A stretch of 43,062 nt of DNA, taken from contig JAQBUV010000012.1 in assembly GCA_027623815.1 (NCBI GenBank), positions 1-43,062 on the forward strand, read 5' to 3'. Source of the DNA: Casp-Chloro-G3 sp002816715 (GTDB lineage Bacteria; Chloroflexota; Dehalococcoidia; Lucifugimonadales; UBA3495). This document shows, one piece after another, positions 7,574 to 14,837 of the stretch. How positions within the stretch are numbered: the stretch's first letter is position 1; each line of letters opens with the position of its first letter. A model generated the notes under the pieces. That model saw nothing but the letters and a program-made list of their open reading frames with translations. It did no database searches and was not told where the DNA came from. Position numbers and translations under genes: made by a program.

Positions 7574-8047
7574 ATGGAGATACAAGAGGTAGCCGACATT
7601 TTACTGGCCCAGAAAAAGACGGTCTCGGTAGCTGAGGCTTGCACCTGCGGCCTGGTAGGTTACTTGTTGGGCACCATCCCGGGAGCGTCCCAGTTCTTCC
7701 CCGGCGGCGTAATTGCCTACACCGGCGGTCTCAAACAGAGCGTTCTGGGAGTCCCCGACGAGCTTTACAACACCAAGGGTTCGGTTAGCCGCGAGATGGC
7801 GATAGCGATGGCCAAGGGCGTCCGGGAGTTGACCAAGACCGACTTCGGAATCTCTACCACCGGCGTCACCGGCCCGGCGGTGGGCCATTCCGGCCTGCCG
7901 GTGGGCACTTTCTTCGTGGGCCTGTCGATCAAAGACGGCGAGGACGTAGCGGCGGAGATTCGCGTGATCGGAGACCGCGACGAGAATAAACACGGCGCAG
8001 CCCATGCCGCCATCGACCTGCTGGGACGCCACCTGAAAGGGGGCTGA
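7574..8047 (+). CDS. CinA C-terminal domain protein (PncC-like amidase)
   Basis: A 157-residue stand-alone CinA C-terminal domain. Family members such as PncC deamidate nicotinamide mononucleotide in pyridine nucleotide recycling. Fold landmarks are present: I-P-G-A-S-Q-F-F, G-G-V-I-A-Y, L-G-V-P-D-E, G-V-T-G-P-A and P-V-G-T. The signature usually written A-E-S-C-T-G-G is here A-E-A-C-T-C-G, so the serine regarded as the nucleophile is alanine; the lysine of the Y-S-N-x-x-K motif is kept in Y-T-G-G-L-K. Activity is therefore uncertain. The frame is open further upstream, but AAAGGAG lies 6 bases before this ATG. The next gene begins on the base after its stop. Confidence 0.85.
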   Translation: MEIQEVADILLAQKKTVSVAEACTCGLVGYLLGTIPGASQFFPGGVIAYTGGLKQSVLGVPDELYNTKGSVSREMAIAMAKGVRELTKTDFGISTTGVTGPAVGHSGLPVGTFFVGLSIKDGEDVAAEIRVIGDRDENKHGAAHAAIDLLGRHLKGG

Positions 8048-8419
8048 ATGGCCGACTCAAAAACCATAGTGCTGGTGGGACAGAACCTGTTCTTCCTGGG
8101 GAAAGTCGAATCTCTGGCCGAGCCGCAAGGATACGAAACGCTGCGGGCAACCACCGAGCCAGTTTTCTGGAAGCATTTCAACGCCCAAAAACCGGCGCTG
8201 GTGCTGGTCGATCTGGAGGGCGATGAGGATACCTGGAGCAAGGTTCTGGACGGAGTACATTCCCAAAAAGACGGCATCAAAATCATCGCTTTTGGGCCGC
8301 ATGAAAAAACCGAGGCGCTGGAGCAAGCCCGCCAAATGGGCTGCGATCTGGCGCTCAGCAAGGGCGAGTTCAACCGGGACTTGCCCAAAATTATTGAAGG
8401 CTTAGGTACGGATAACTGA
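8048..8419 (+). CDS. Degenerate CheY-like receiver domain protein
   Basis: A 123-residue single-domain protein with the receiver pattern. It has a first strand (K-T-I-V-L-V-G), a phosphoacceptor-like aspartate at D55 in L-V-L-V-D-L-E-G-D, a later strand I-K-I-I-A-F-G, and the helix and lysine in D-L-A-L-S-K-G. The acidic pair expected after strand 1 is replaced by G-Q-N, so magnesium binding and phosphorylation are doubtful. No output domain is present. The stop of the upstream gene and this start abut (TGAATG), with a G-rich Shine-Dalgarno region inside the previous gene, which implies translational coupling. Confidence 0.7.
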   Translation: MADSKTIVLVGQNLFFLGKVESLAEPQGYETLRATTEPVFWKHFNAQKPALVLVDLEGDEDTWSKVLDGVHSQKDGIKIIAFGPHEKTEALEQARQMGCDLALSKGEFNRDLPKIIEGLGTDN

Positions 8420-8452
8420 CAATCCTATGTTCTAAACCTATCGCCACGCCAG

Positions 8453-9610
8453 TTATCGTACCGCCTGTATATCATAGTAAACCGTCCCTCCAGTCAACTC
8501 ATCCTGGCAGACGGACACGGAGGGCAGATTCACCTCGGCATAAAGAGGCCACCAGCGTCCCCGGGAGGTTAGCTGCACACTGATCAAACTGCTGTTGTTC
8601 GCAACGACGTCGCGAATAGCCTGAGACACGATAACCTCAGCACATGGTTTGCCCTGCGGCAAATCGATCAACCCCCGCATTGATTGGGAAATGCCCTGAC
8701 AGTCCAAAATGTCGGTGACACGGTCACCATTGGCGTCTTCTGACGGGTCGGCCCGCCCGTTCTCATTGGAGTCCCAACAGTGCAAGCCATCCTGACCCGG
8801 CAACCCGGTTGGTCCAGTGATTCCCTGAGACCCACGGCAGTCCAGCGCATCCACCTGGAAATCCCGGTTGATATCCTCCAAAGTAGATACCTTACCGTCG
8901 CCGTCCAGGTCCCAACAGTTAAGGCCGTCTTTACCAGCCAGGCCAACGCCCTGGGCACCCCTACAGTCCAGGACGTCCACCGCCGAGTCCCGGTTGATGT
9001 CCTCCCCAGGCCCTGGTATGCCGTCGGAGTTCAAGTCCCAACAGCTAATCCCGTCGCTGCCTGCCAGACCTGCTGGATCAACTGGCCCCACAGTACCCGC
9101 AATAACCGGCCTCAGATTCAGCCGATCCTCATGGGTCAAAATTGGAGTATATGGCCCTCCGTTCTTTGATACTTTAAGCTGGGCATCGGCTTCCTCAAAG
9201 CACACACGCACCGTATCTTCCGGAGACAACCCCTCAGTTTCGCAGGAGGAACTGGCCATATCCAGCACGCTGCCCAATATACGCAGATCGTCTTGCACCA
9301 TCAGGTTTTTCTGCACTACCAGGTCTTGTTCAATCACCACATCCTCTGAGATGAGCACACTATAGGACGTGCTGGCCTGGGCCTCTGAGATTTCCCAGCC
9401 GGTGTCGTGAAAAATTAAGTTGACGATGCCATAGACCGACATCGCAAAAGTGAGCGACAGCGTCGCCGTAACGGTTATTGCCAAGGTCGGAGTAACGTTG
9501 ATTTGGGCGGGCACCCGACCCGTAATCCACTCGTATATCTTCTGCGCCTTATTTTTTGGTTTTTCCTGATCGTCCCTAAGGGCATCCTGGTCAATCTCTG
9601 TGGTATCCAT
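8453..9610 (-). CDS. Membrane-anchored protein with collagen-like/calcium-loop repeats
   Basis: A 385-residue protein, not assigned to a named family. Residues 1-38 are polar and cytoplasmic-like, and 39-66 form one transmembrane helix. Residues 88-114 show a short repeating pattern (V-I-E-x-D-L-V-V-x-x-N-L-M-V) like the beta-helical stalks of surface fibres. Three tandem units follow (181-220, 224-263, 269-307). Each has a Gly-rich collagen-like lead (G-L-x-G-x-D-G), C-W-D, an acidic loop of the EF-hand/dockerin type (D-L-D-G-D-G-K is the best), E-D-I-N-R-D and L-D-C-R-G. Two cysteines per unit could form a disulphide. The C-terminal 75 residues are a separate beta-rich domain. It is likely exposed outside the cell and calcium-dependent (inference). 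AAGGAG stands 4 bases before this ATG; a start 15 codons upstream is less likely. Confidence 0.75.
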   Translation of the reverse strand: MDTTEIDQDALRDDQEKPKNKAQKIYEWITGRVPAQINVTPTLAITVTATLSLTFAMSVYGIVNLIFHDTGWEISEAQASTSYSVLISEDVVIEQDLVVQKNLMVQDDLRILGSVLDMASSSCETEGLSPEDTVRVCFEEADAQLKVSKNGGPYTPILTHEDRLNLRPVIAGTVGPVDPAGLAGSDGISCWDLNSDGIPGPGEDINRDSAVDVLDCRGAQGVGLAGKDGLNCWDLDGDGKVSTLEDINRDFQVDALDCRGSQGITGPTGLPGQDGLHCWDSNENGRADPSEDANGDRVTDILDCQGISQSMRGLIDLPQGKPCAEVIVSQAIRDVVANNSSLISVQLTSRGRWWPLYAEVNLPSVSVCQDELTGGTVYYDIQAVR

Positions 9611-9658
9611 AACTCTCCTTCCCGGCCTAAGAATCACAGCAACAGATTCAAGCACCTA

Positions 9659-9759
9659 CTAGTACACCTTCGCTCTGTTATCTCGGTAGTTTTGATATGG
9701 CAATTCGCTCCTAAATCAAGCACCCAAACTACCGAGGTATTTAGCCAAACGTGTACTAG
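9659..9759. repeat. Symmetric nested inverted repeat
   Basis: The outer arms CTAGTACAC (9659-9667) and GTGTACTAG (9751-9759) and the inner arms CTCGGTAGTTT (9682-9692) and complement (9726-9736) are both exact. They are separated by 14 bases on each side, giving a symmetric 101-bp structure. It lies between two minus-strand genes in a gap (9611-9950) that otherwise shows nothing recognisable. It could be a miniature element or a structured RNA; neither is shown. Confidence 0.6.
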
Positions 9760-9950
9760 CAAATGCACCTGCCTGAAATCATTGTGTCAGGTGCCGAAAC
9801 TTTTACCAGATCGTCAACTTAAAGGATGCAAGCCGCCGACTCACGATGGGATTATGGCAGGGCAGACCCCAAAGGGGGCCTAATACCAATGGCGTGAAGC
9901 TCCCCGGTTAGGTCGGGATATTTTCCAGGCGTCAGGTCTCGGACCAAAGC

Positions 9951-10958
9951 CTAACGGAAGTGGGGCATCACTTTCTCGGCAAATAGCTCCATGTTACGCA
10001 TGCCCTTACGCAGGTCCATGCCGGGCCACATCATCCGAAAAATGCCGCAGTCCATACCCAACGCCCGGTATTTCTCCAGTTCGGTAATACAGTCCTCCGG
10101 GTCACCGATGACAAACCGGTCGCGGGCCAGTTCCTCAAACGACGTGCCAAAGTTCTCTTCGCCGGGGAGAGCTTTGTCCTGTCCCCATTGAGCATAGGCT
10201 TCATACTTGCCGCCTAGGAAGGGCCGCACTTCTTTGAATGCCTGCGCCCGGTCCTCGTGAACAAAAATCTCACGGCCAATGGGCAGGTCTTTGGGCACCT
10301 GCGACCCAGCGGCGGCGGCGGTTTCATGGTAAAGCCCAATCTGTCGGGCGATGGTAGTGTAGGTGGCGTGGGGGTTGACGTACCAGGTATGGCCCAAGCT
10401 GGCCGCGCGTTTGATGGCGACATCGCTGTTGGCGGCCACCCACACCGGCGGGTGGGGCTGCTGAATCGGCTTTAGCACCATGCGGGCGTTATCCAGGTTG
10501 AAGTACTTCCCGTGAAAAGTGACTTCCTCCTGCGTCCAGAGCAACCTCATCACTTCCAGGCACTCGACATAGCGGGCCACCCGCTGTTTCCGGTTCACGG
10601 CAAAGGCGTCATATTCCTCATCCCGATAGCCCAGCGCCGCAGACAGGATGAATTTGCCGCCGGTGATTACGTCCATCGTCGCTATGCGTTCGGCCAAATC
10701 CACCGGGTGATGCAGCGGCACCAACAGAGTCGCCACCATGTTCATGCCCTCAGCTTCCGCCGACAGCCGGGCCAGCAAAGGCATGGTCTGAAGCTGCTGG
10801 TAGGGTGAGGTCAGGTAATGCTGACCTTGATACACATAATCGAACCCCATATCGCGGGCCGCTCTTACATACTCCACAATTTCCTGAAAGCTCTTCCGCA
10901 TGTCGGTGCCCACCGGCTGCTGTCCCATGCCGCTCAACGAGATGCCAAACTTTACCAT
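9951..10958 (-). CDS. Luciferase-like (LLM class) flavin-dependent oxidoreductase
   Basis: A 335-residue TIM-barrel monooxygenase of the bacterial luciferase-like family, using reduced FMN or F420 on an unknown substrate. Typical segments are visible: an N-terminal strand K-F-G-I-S-L, then A-A-R-D-M-G-F-D-Y-V-Y-Q-G-Q-H, A-E-R-I-A-T-M-D-V-I-T-G-G-K, the G-Y-R-D-E-E-Y-D-A-F segment, F-H-G-K-Y-F, P-P-V-W-V-A-A-N-S and, near the end, F-V-I-G-D-P-E-D. It is probably cytoplasmic. AGGAGGAG stands 5 bases before this ATG; the 18 codons of open frame upstream are not typical of the family. Copy B of the intergenic repeat lies upstream. Genes of this type are often expanded in Chloroflexota that degrade recalcitrant organic matter. 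Confidence 0.9.
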   Translation of the reverse strand: MVKFGISLSGMGQQPVGTDMRKSFQEIVEYVRAARDMGFDYVYQGQHYLTSPYQQLQTMPLLARLSAEAEGMNMVATLLVPLHHPVDLAERIATMDVITGGKFILSAALGYRDEEYDAFAVNRKQRVARYVECLEVMRLLWTQEEVTFHGKYFNLDNARMVLKPIQQPHPPVWVAANSDVAIKRAASLGHTWYVNPHATYTTIARQIGLYHETAAAAGSQVPKDLPIGREIFVHEDRAQAFKEVRPFLGGKYEAYAQWGQDKALPGEENFGTSFEELARDRFVIGDPEDCITELEKYRALGMDCGIFRMMWPGMDLRKGMRNMELFAEKVMPHFR

Positions 10959-11030
10959 GACTGCTCCTCCTACCGTGTCAACGCTCCGTGTCAACGCTGG
11001 ATTGACCGCCATCCAATTGGACTGGCGAAA

Positions 11031-11109
11031 CCCCTTCTCCCTTGATGGGAGAAGGCTGGGATGAGGGTGATATCCCTCTCCTCAGTCCTCTCCCACAAGG
11101 GGAGAGGAT
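11031..11109 (+). repeat. Two-hairpin intergenic repeat, copy B
   Basis: Almost base-for-base the same as copy A (4491-4567), with both stems intact (CCTTCTCCC-TTGAT-GGGAGAAGG and CCTCTCCC-ACAA-GGGGAGAGG). Weaker likeness continues for about 25 bases on the right, where both copies read on to GATTGACA. It sits between divergently transcribed genes, so it is not a simple terminator. The rest of 10959-11294 shows no feature. Confidence 0.85.
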
Positions 11110-11294
11110 GCCACCAATCAAAACACGATTGACAAGGTACTACGCTGATTTACTCTGCTATGCAGACCGTTTCACAAATTGGAATAATATCATAACCGGA
11201 TGGAGTGGCGGGGATTGACGGCACACTGGGCCGAGGATACCATCCCAGCAAGCAACCGGAATTTCGCGCCAGAACTATTTTAAGAGGTCATGCA

Positions 11295-12137
11295 GTGCAG
11301 ATTACCGAGCACGTCTACAGCACCCACATCATGGAAGACCCCAACACCTTTGGGGCCATGCACCCCGGCGGCACTCAGATTTATTTTGTTGGCGACCCCA
11401 AAGATCACATGGTGATGATCGACTCCGGAGAGCCTTACCGCTCCTGGACTCGACAGATCCTGGATTATTATGAGGAACTGGGCCGACCCCGAATGTCGGC
11501 CATCCTGATTACCCACGGCCACGGCGACCACGTCGGCGGGCTGGACCGCCTGCAAGAATTAATGGACTGCCCGGTACGCTGCCATCCCAAGCTGGCCCCC
11601 CGACTGGCCCAAGGTCTGGGCAAGGACTGCGTGGTCAGCCTGCGCTCGCGGGAGATGATTCCGGCGGGCGGCGGCATTGCTTTGAGGGCATTATTCACGC
11701 CTGGCCACGAGGAAGACCACGTCTGCTACTATCTGCGGGCCGACCGAGTGTTGTTCAGCGGCGACAACATCCTGGGCAACTCCTCGTCCAGCGTGCGCAA
11801 TCTCAAACAGTACATGGCATCGCTGGATTTAATGGCCCAGCAGAAGCCGAGCATTATCTGTCCCGGACACGGCCAGGTAGTCCACAACGGCACCGCCCGG
11901 GTTCAGTGGTACTTGAATCACCGGCAGGAACGGGAGGAGCAAGTCCTGGCCGCATTGCGCAGCGGCGCCAGCACCGTGGATGAGGCGATCAACGCCGTGT
12001 ATCCCAAGAACCTGCGCAAAAACTTGAGGGGGTCAGCCGCCCGGAACATCCGCACCCACCTGAGTAAGCTCCAGGATGAGGACAAAGTGGTTGAGCAGGA
12101 AGCTACCTACACTTTGAAAGGCACGCTGAAAGACTAA
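11295..12137 (+). CDS. Metallo-beta-lactamase fold hydrolase (LACTB2-like)
   Basis: A protein of about 280 residues, binding two metals. The motif T-H-G-H-G-D-H-V is at 73-80. Further ligands are P-G-H-E-E-D-H, S-G-D-N and C-P-G-H-G. A C-terminal winged-helix-like segment of about 70 residues (from L-N-H-R-Q-E-R-E-E-Q through the I-R-T-H-L-S-K-L helix) is as in LACTB2-type endoribonucleases and related thioesterase-like hydrolases. It is cytoplasmic; the substrate is unknown. Two GTG starts are possible. The one at 11205 has no good ribosome site, while that at 11295 is preceded by AAGAGG with 7 bases between and starts just before the first core strand, so I prefer it. Two small membrane-protein genes follow closely. 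Confidence 0.88.
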   Translation: MQITEHVYSTHIMEDPNTFGAMHPGGTQIYFVGDPKDHMVMIDSGEPYRSWTRQILDYYEELGRPRMSAILITHGHGDHVGGLDRLQELMDCPVRCHPKLAPRLAQGLGKDCVVSLRSREMIPAGGGIALRALFTPGHEEDHVCYYLRADRVLFSGDNILGNSSSSVRNLKQYMASLDLMAQQKPSIICPGHGQVVHNGTARVQWYLNHRQEREEQVLAALRSGASTVDEAINAVYPKNLRKNLRGSAARNIRTHLSKLQDEDKVVEQEATYTLKGTLKD

Positions 12138-12154
12138 AGGACGGCTAACCGACA

Positions 12155-12367
12155 ATGGTTCGATACAGAGTCAATGGGCCAGGGGCTTCTGTTGGGTGTG
12201 GAATTATACTGCTGCTGCTGGGGATAGTTGTGCTCAGTCCCCTAGTTGGCTGGCTGATTGCTCTGCTGACAAACCTGCTGGGATGGGTTCTAGTCGTGGT
12301 GGGGTTAATCGGGATAATCCTGGGAATCTCGTCAAGGTTGTTCGGGTCAGGCCGGCGGTATGATTAG
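12155..12367 (+). CDS. Small membrane protein
   Basis: A 70-residue protein with a short basic start, two hydrophobic helices (about 14-31 and 34-60, with only a short break) and a basic C-terminus (S-R-L-F-G-S-G-R-R). No family is recognised. It starts 17 bases after the metallo-beta-lactamase gene and ends 3 bases before the next small gene, so the three probably share a transcript. Confidence 0.6.
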   Translation: MVRYRVNGPGASVGCGIILLLLGIVVLSPLVGWLIALLTNLLGWVLVVVGLIGIILGISSRLFGSGRRYD

Positions 12368-12370
12368 GCC

Positions 12371-12619
12371 ATGCACTTCTTGTGGTTTGACTGGGACGAC
12401 CCCAAAAGCTCCATGTTCTGGAGTTTGGTGGCGATTCTGATTGGGGTGGTGTCGTGGATTCCCATGCTGATGGTGTTGCTGGGATTTGGCACCCCCAAGT
12501 TACCGACGTTGGTGTGGGAATTAGTGGGTCTGGGAGTTTCAGCAGCACTACTTGGACTGATGACCCTGGCATTAAGCGCGTCGGCTTGGCTGGACAGCTT
12601 GTACCGGGGATATAGATAG
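12371..12619 (+). CDS. Small membrane protein
   Basis: An 82-residue protein with two or three hydrophobic segments (about 15-38 and 47-71) and a W/D-rich start (F-L-W-F-D-W-D-D-P). I do not recognise a family. The spacing of 3 bases to the preceding gene suggests a pair acting together in the membrane. A hairpin at 12623-12650 follows immediately. Confidence 0.55.
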   Translation: MHFLWFDWDDPKSSMFWSLVAILIGVVSWIPMLMVLLGFGTPKLPTLVWELVGLGVSAALLGLMTLALSASAWLDSLYRGYR

Positions 12620-12622
12620 CCC

Positions 12623-12650
12623 GTAGGGACGCACAGCCGTGCGCCCCTAC
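12623..12650. terminator. Hairpin between convergent genes, GTAGGGGCGCAC repeat type
   Basis: 12-bp arms GTAGGGACGCAC / GTGCGCCCCTAC with one mismatch and a 4-base loop, placed exactly between the ends of the plus gene at 12619 and the minus gene at 12666. There is no T-run. The position suggests bidirectional termination, and the core is shared with the elements at 7471 and 37195. Confidence 0.6.
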
Positions 12651-12665
12651 CAAAACGGTTACACG

Positions 12666-13052
12666 CTAGTCCCGCTGCAACAACTCAATACGCACATCAT
12701 CCGGCGCGCGGACAAAAGCAATCCTGACCTTGGGTCGGATAGTATACGGCTCAACGGCAATCTCCGCTCCCCGGCTCTTCAGTTCGGCCACCGCCTCGTC
12801 TACGTTATCAACCCTAAAACCGAAGTGATCCAGGCCGGTGTGGGGGTCGTGCGGGCTGGCGGGCATGTTCGCGTCCGGCGCTACTGTGGCGATGAACACC
12901 GCCAGGCCGTTGATGTCCAGGTCAATGCGGGGCTGTCCATCAGATTGGATGGTCTCAATGATTTTAGCGTCGAACATCTTCTCAAAGTACTTGGCCATTC
13001 CCATTGGGTCTTTGCTGCGCAGATGAATGTGATCATAGGTATAGGTGGGCAT
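12666..13052 (-). CDS. VOC (glyoxalase/bleomycin-resistance fold) family protein
   Basis: A 128-residue single VOC unit pair. The first beta-alpha-beta module starts T-Y-D-H-I-H-L-R-S with helix P-M-G-M-A-K-Y-F-E-K-M-F; the second contains L-D-H-F-G-F-R-V-D-N-V-D-E-A-V-A-E-L-K and ends with P-D-D-V-R-I-E-L-L. H8, the H of L-D-H-F and E of I-E-L-L match usual metal-ligand positions. It could be a glyoxalase, dioxygenase, epimerase or binding protein; the sequence alone does not decide. AAAGGAG stands 6 bases before ATG. Confidence 0.85.
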   Translation of the reverse strand: MPTYTYDHIHLRSKDPMGMAKYFEKMFDAKIIETIQSDGQPRIDLDINGLAVFIATVAPDANMPASPHDPHTGLDHFGFRVDNVDEAVAELKSRGAEIAVEPYTIRPKVRIAFVRAPDDVRIELLQRD

Positions 13053-13092
13053 GTTGTTCTCCTTTTATTTTATGTTCGATTTAGTTAATCCG

Positions 13093-13806
13093 TTAATCCC
13101 CCGCCAGTTCCAACAGGCTGTCTAGCTGCTGGCAATCTTTGCAGTCAGTGCGCCCCGACGGACTGTTGGGCAAGTCGTGAATTTCGCGGGTCTTGGCCAG
13201 CAGAGGCTCCAGCATTTTCACGTTCAACGGCACATCGACAATATGCACCGAAAAACCCATAGCGAACCCTTTGCCGTTGTGGATCGCATCGTCCGACGCA
13301 GAGCCATCGTCGGTGAGCGGCTCAGTATAGATCAATGCCAGCCCCGAAACCGGGTTCAGCCCGCATTGTTCGCCGATCTGAGCGTAGGCATTGAGCTGGG
13401 TCTCGTACATGGGATACAGCTTGTCCTGGTTCTTGGTGTGCCGGGATGTCTTGTAGTCCACAATCAGGTGGGAGCCGTCCTCGCGCACAAAGACCCCATC
13501 GGGGCTTCCGGTCAGCAAGACATTGTACTCTTCATTGACGATTTGAAACGTGGTGTAGCTAGGCGGTTCCACGTAACCGGACAGAGCGCCTAGCCCTTGC
13601 AGCCAATCGGGAGGACGCTGGTGCCGGTCGAACCAGCTATGCACCACCCGCTTACTGTAGGAATCTATGGAACTGAAAATGCCCGGGAATATCTGAAACG
13701 GCAGCCGATTCCGCATGCGCAGCTTGATCCAGAAGCACCTGGGGCAAAAACCCGACAGGGCAACCTCTCCCAATGCTTTCGCCGAGATACGGATTCGGTC
13801 GGCCAT
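13093..13806 (-). CDS. PD-(D/E)XK nuclease family protein (RecB/Cas4-like)
   Basis: A 237-residue protein. The nuclease core is visible: G-S-P-D-G-V-F (D103), L-I-V-D-Y-K-T (D117, K119) and Q137-x-x-x-Y141, which matches the RecB motif. Two cysteines near the start (C21-P-R-C24) and two near the end (C222-K-D-C225) bracket the core, as in Cas4 and AddB-type nucleases where four cysteines hold an iron-sulfur cluster, though the usual arrangement is one plus three. No CRISPR array or cas gene is near. An open frame extends 36 codons upstream, but this ATG follows AAGGGAATC and starts the conserved part. It may act in DNA repair (inference). Confidence 0.75.
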   Translation of the reverse strand: MADRIRISAKALGEVALSGFCPRCFWIKLRMRNRLPFQIFPGIFSSIDSYSKRVVHSWFDRHQRPPDWLQGLGALSGYVEPPSYTTFQIVNEEYNVLLTGSPDGVFVREDGSHLIVDYKTSRHTKNQDKLYPMYETQLNAYAQIGEQCGLNPVSGLALIYTEPLTDDGSASDDAIHNGKGFAMGFSVHIVDVPLNVKMLEPLLAKTREIHDLPNSPSGRTDCKDCQQLDSLLELAGD

Positions 13807-13970
13807 GATTCCCTTAATTTGGCGAATTTGGCCCGCCAAGCTGGCTTTTACGTTACCTGCGCCGACTTCACCTGTCAAGAAAGCGATTGACGGCCTCAGC
13901 TCCCGGATGTACAATACAGGCCGATCAACTTTAACAATCCTTTAAGATGATCTTTTAACAATCTAAGATA

Positions 13971-14150
13971 GCTTGATGGTGGCCCCATTTAAAAGGGCTG
14001 AAAAGGGAAGCCGGTGAGAGTCCGGCGCGGTCCCGCCACTGTAACTGGCAAGATCATGCTCCACCAAACCGGAAATAGTCACTGGCCCCAGGGCTGGGAA
14101 GACTGGAGACGATCAACATTAACCAGAAGTCAGGAGACCTGCCGACAAGC
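13971..14150 (+). ncRNA. Cobalamin riboswitch aptamer
   Basis: The conserved cobalamin (AdoCbl-type) aptamer elements occur in order. They are AAAAGGGAAGCCGGTGAGAG and TCCGGCGCGGTCCCGCCACTG (14001-14041), and the B12-box-like AAGTCAGGAGACCTGCC (14127-14143). P1 is closed by GCTTG (13971-13975) with CAAGC (14146-14150). It lies 301 bases before the first gene of the cobalamin block and is followed by an intrinsic terminator, so it probably lowers transcription of the block when cobalamin is plentiful. Upstream, TTTAACAATC occurs twice (about 13930 and 13954). Confidence 0.93.
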
Positions 14151-14155
14151 ATCAC

Positions 14156-14226
14156 TTGATACCCTTCGCGGAAAGGGGTATGAGTCATTGCGATACTCAG
14201 CCTGACCGCAGGGTCAGGTTTTTTTA
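14156..14226 (+). terminator. Riboswitch expression platform with intrinsic terminator
   Basis: Hairpins TACCC/GGGTA (14160-14180) and TGAGT/ACTCA (14181-14199) precede a stem CCTGACC-GCAG-GGTCAGG (14201-14218) followed by seven T residues. GTCAGG of the B12 box (14129-14134) is complementary to CCTGAC of the terminator (14201-14206), giving a possible antiterminator pairing when ligand is absent. That alternative fold is inferred. Confidence 0.85.
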
Positions 14227-14282
14227 TTTTCTGAGTCTTTTGGCCCTCGCGGGCCCTAAGGCGTCAAAACCAGATTTCCTCA

Positions 14283-14396
14283 TTGGCGGAGACGACCGGT
14301 GACACTGCTTAGACTGTGTTGGAACTCCTCCCCGGCACAGGCAAGTGGCCCCTCATTGCAGGACCACAACAGAAGTAGCCGGTCGTCTTCCGCCAA
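14283..14396. repeat. Imperfect inverted repeat downstream of the riboswitch
   Basis: TTGGCGGAGACGACCGG (14283-14299) pairs with 14379-14396 with a single bulged base; the 79-base interior has smaller possible stems. It lies between the riboswitch terminator and the first gene, and could be a leader-RNA structure or a small repeat element. Confidence 0.55.
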
Positions 14397-14450
14397 CCTC
14401 CAACCACCGATTTCCGCAAGATCAATACAATTCTGCCAGAGAACGGTACA

Positions 14451-14807
14451 ATGCCTCAGTACGAATTGAACGTCATAGTCTGCACCGACCCGCGCCGCTG
14501 TGCTAATGTTTCAGTTAATGGACGCTACGGCGATGAACTGGTAGATGATCTGCGGCAGGTTGTCTTGGACAATGGGCTGGTTGCCCAGGTGCAGGTAACC
14601 GAGTGCCGCTGCATCTTCGGCTGCACCTACGGGCCGAGGGTTGATGTGGCCCGACGCTGGAGCGGCGAGAAACTCCTCTATGGCGCTGTCGATGGCGTTG
14701 CCGCCATTTCCCATCGGGGCAGGGTGAGATTCAACCAGATTCCCGACGATTTGAGTCGTCTGATTTTGGATAATTTACCTCAGAATTTACCCCCGCACAG
14801 CAAATAA
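14451..14807 (+). CDS. Thioredoxin-like [2Fe-2S] ferredoxin-type protein
   Basis: A 118-residue protein with cysteines at 11, 17, 52, 54 and 58 in the contexts I-V-C-T-D-P-R-R-C and E-C-R-C-I-F-G-C. This resembles the thioredoxin-like ferredoxin/DUF1636 group, some members of which lie beside cobalamin genes. The C-terminal part (Y-G-P-R-V-D-V-A-R-R-W-S-G) also fits that group. It is the first gene after the cobalamin riboswitch. A role in delivering electrons or handling cobalt for corrinoid assembly is an inference from position. The family match is by pattern only, and the fifth cysteine is unusual. The ribosome site is weak. Confidence 0.65.
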   Translation: MPQYELNVIVCTDPRRCANVSVNGRYGDELVDDLRQVVLDNGLVAQVQVTECRCIFGCTYGPRVDVARRWSGEKLLYGAVDGVAAISHRGRVRFNQIPDDLSRLILDNLPQNLPPHSK

Positions 14808-14837
14808 ACCCATACGTCAAAATTGGGAGAAGCATAT

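Noticed and set aside
13093..13806. cas4 of a CRISPR system
   Set aside because: Only the general RecB-like core is shared; no array, cas1, cas2 or other cas gene lies in the window.
14014..14205. Short open frame over the cobalamin riboswitch
   Set aside because: The bases are explained by the conserved aptamer and terminator.
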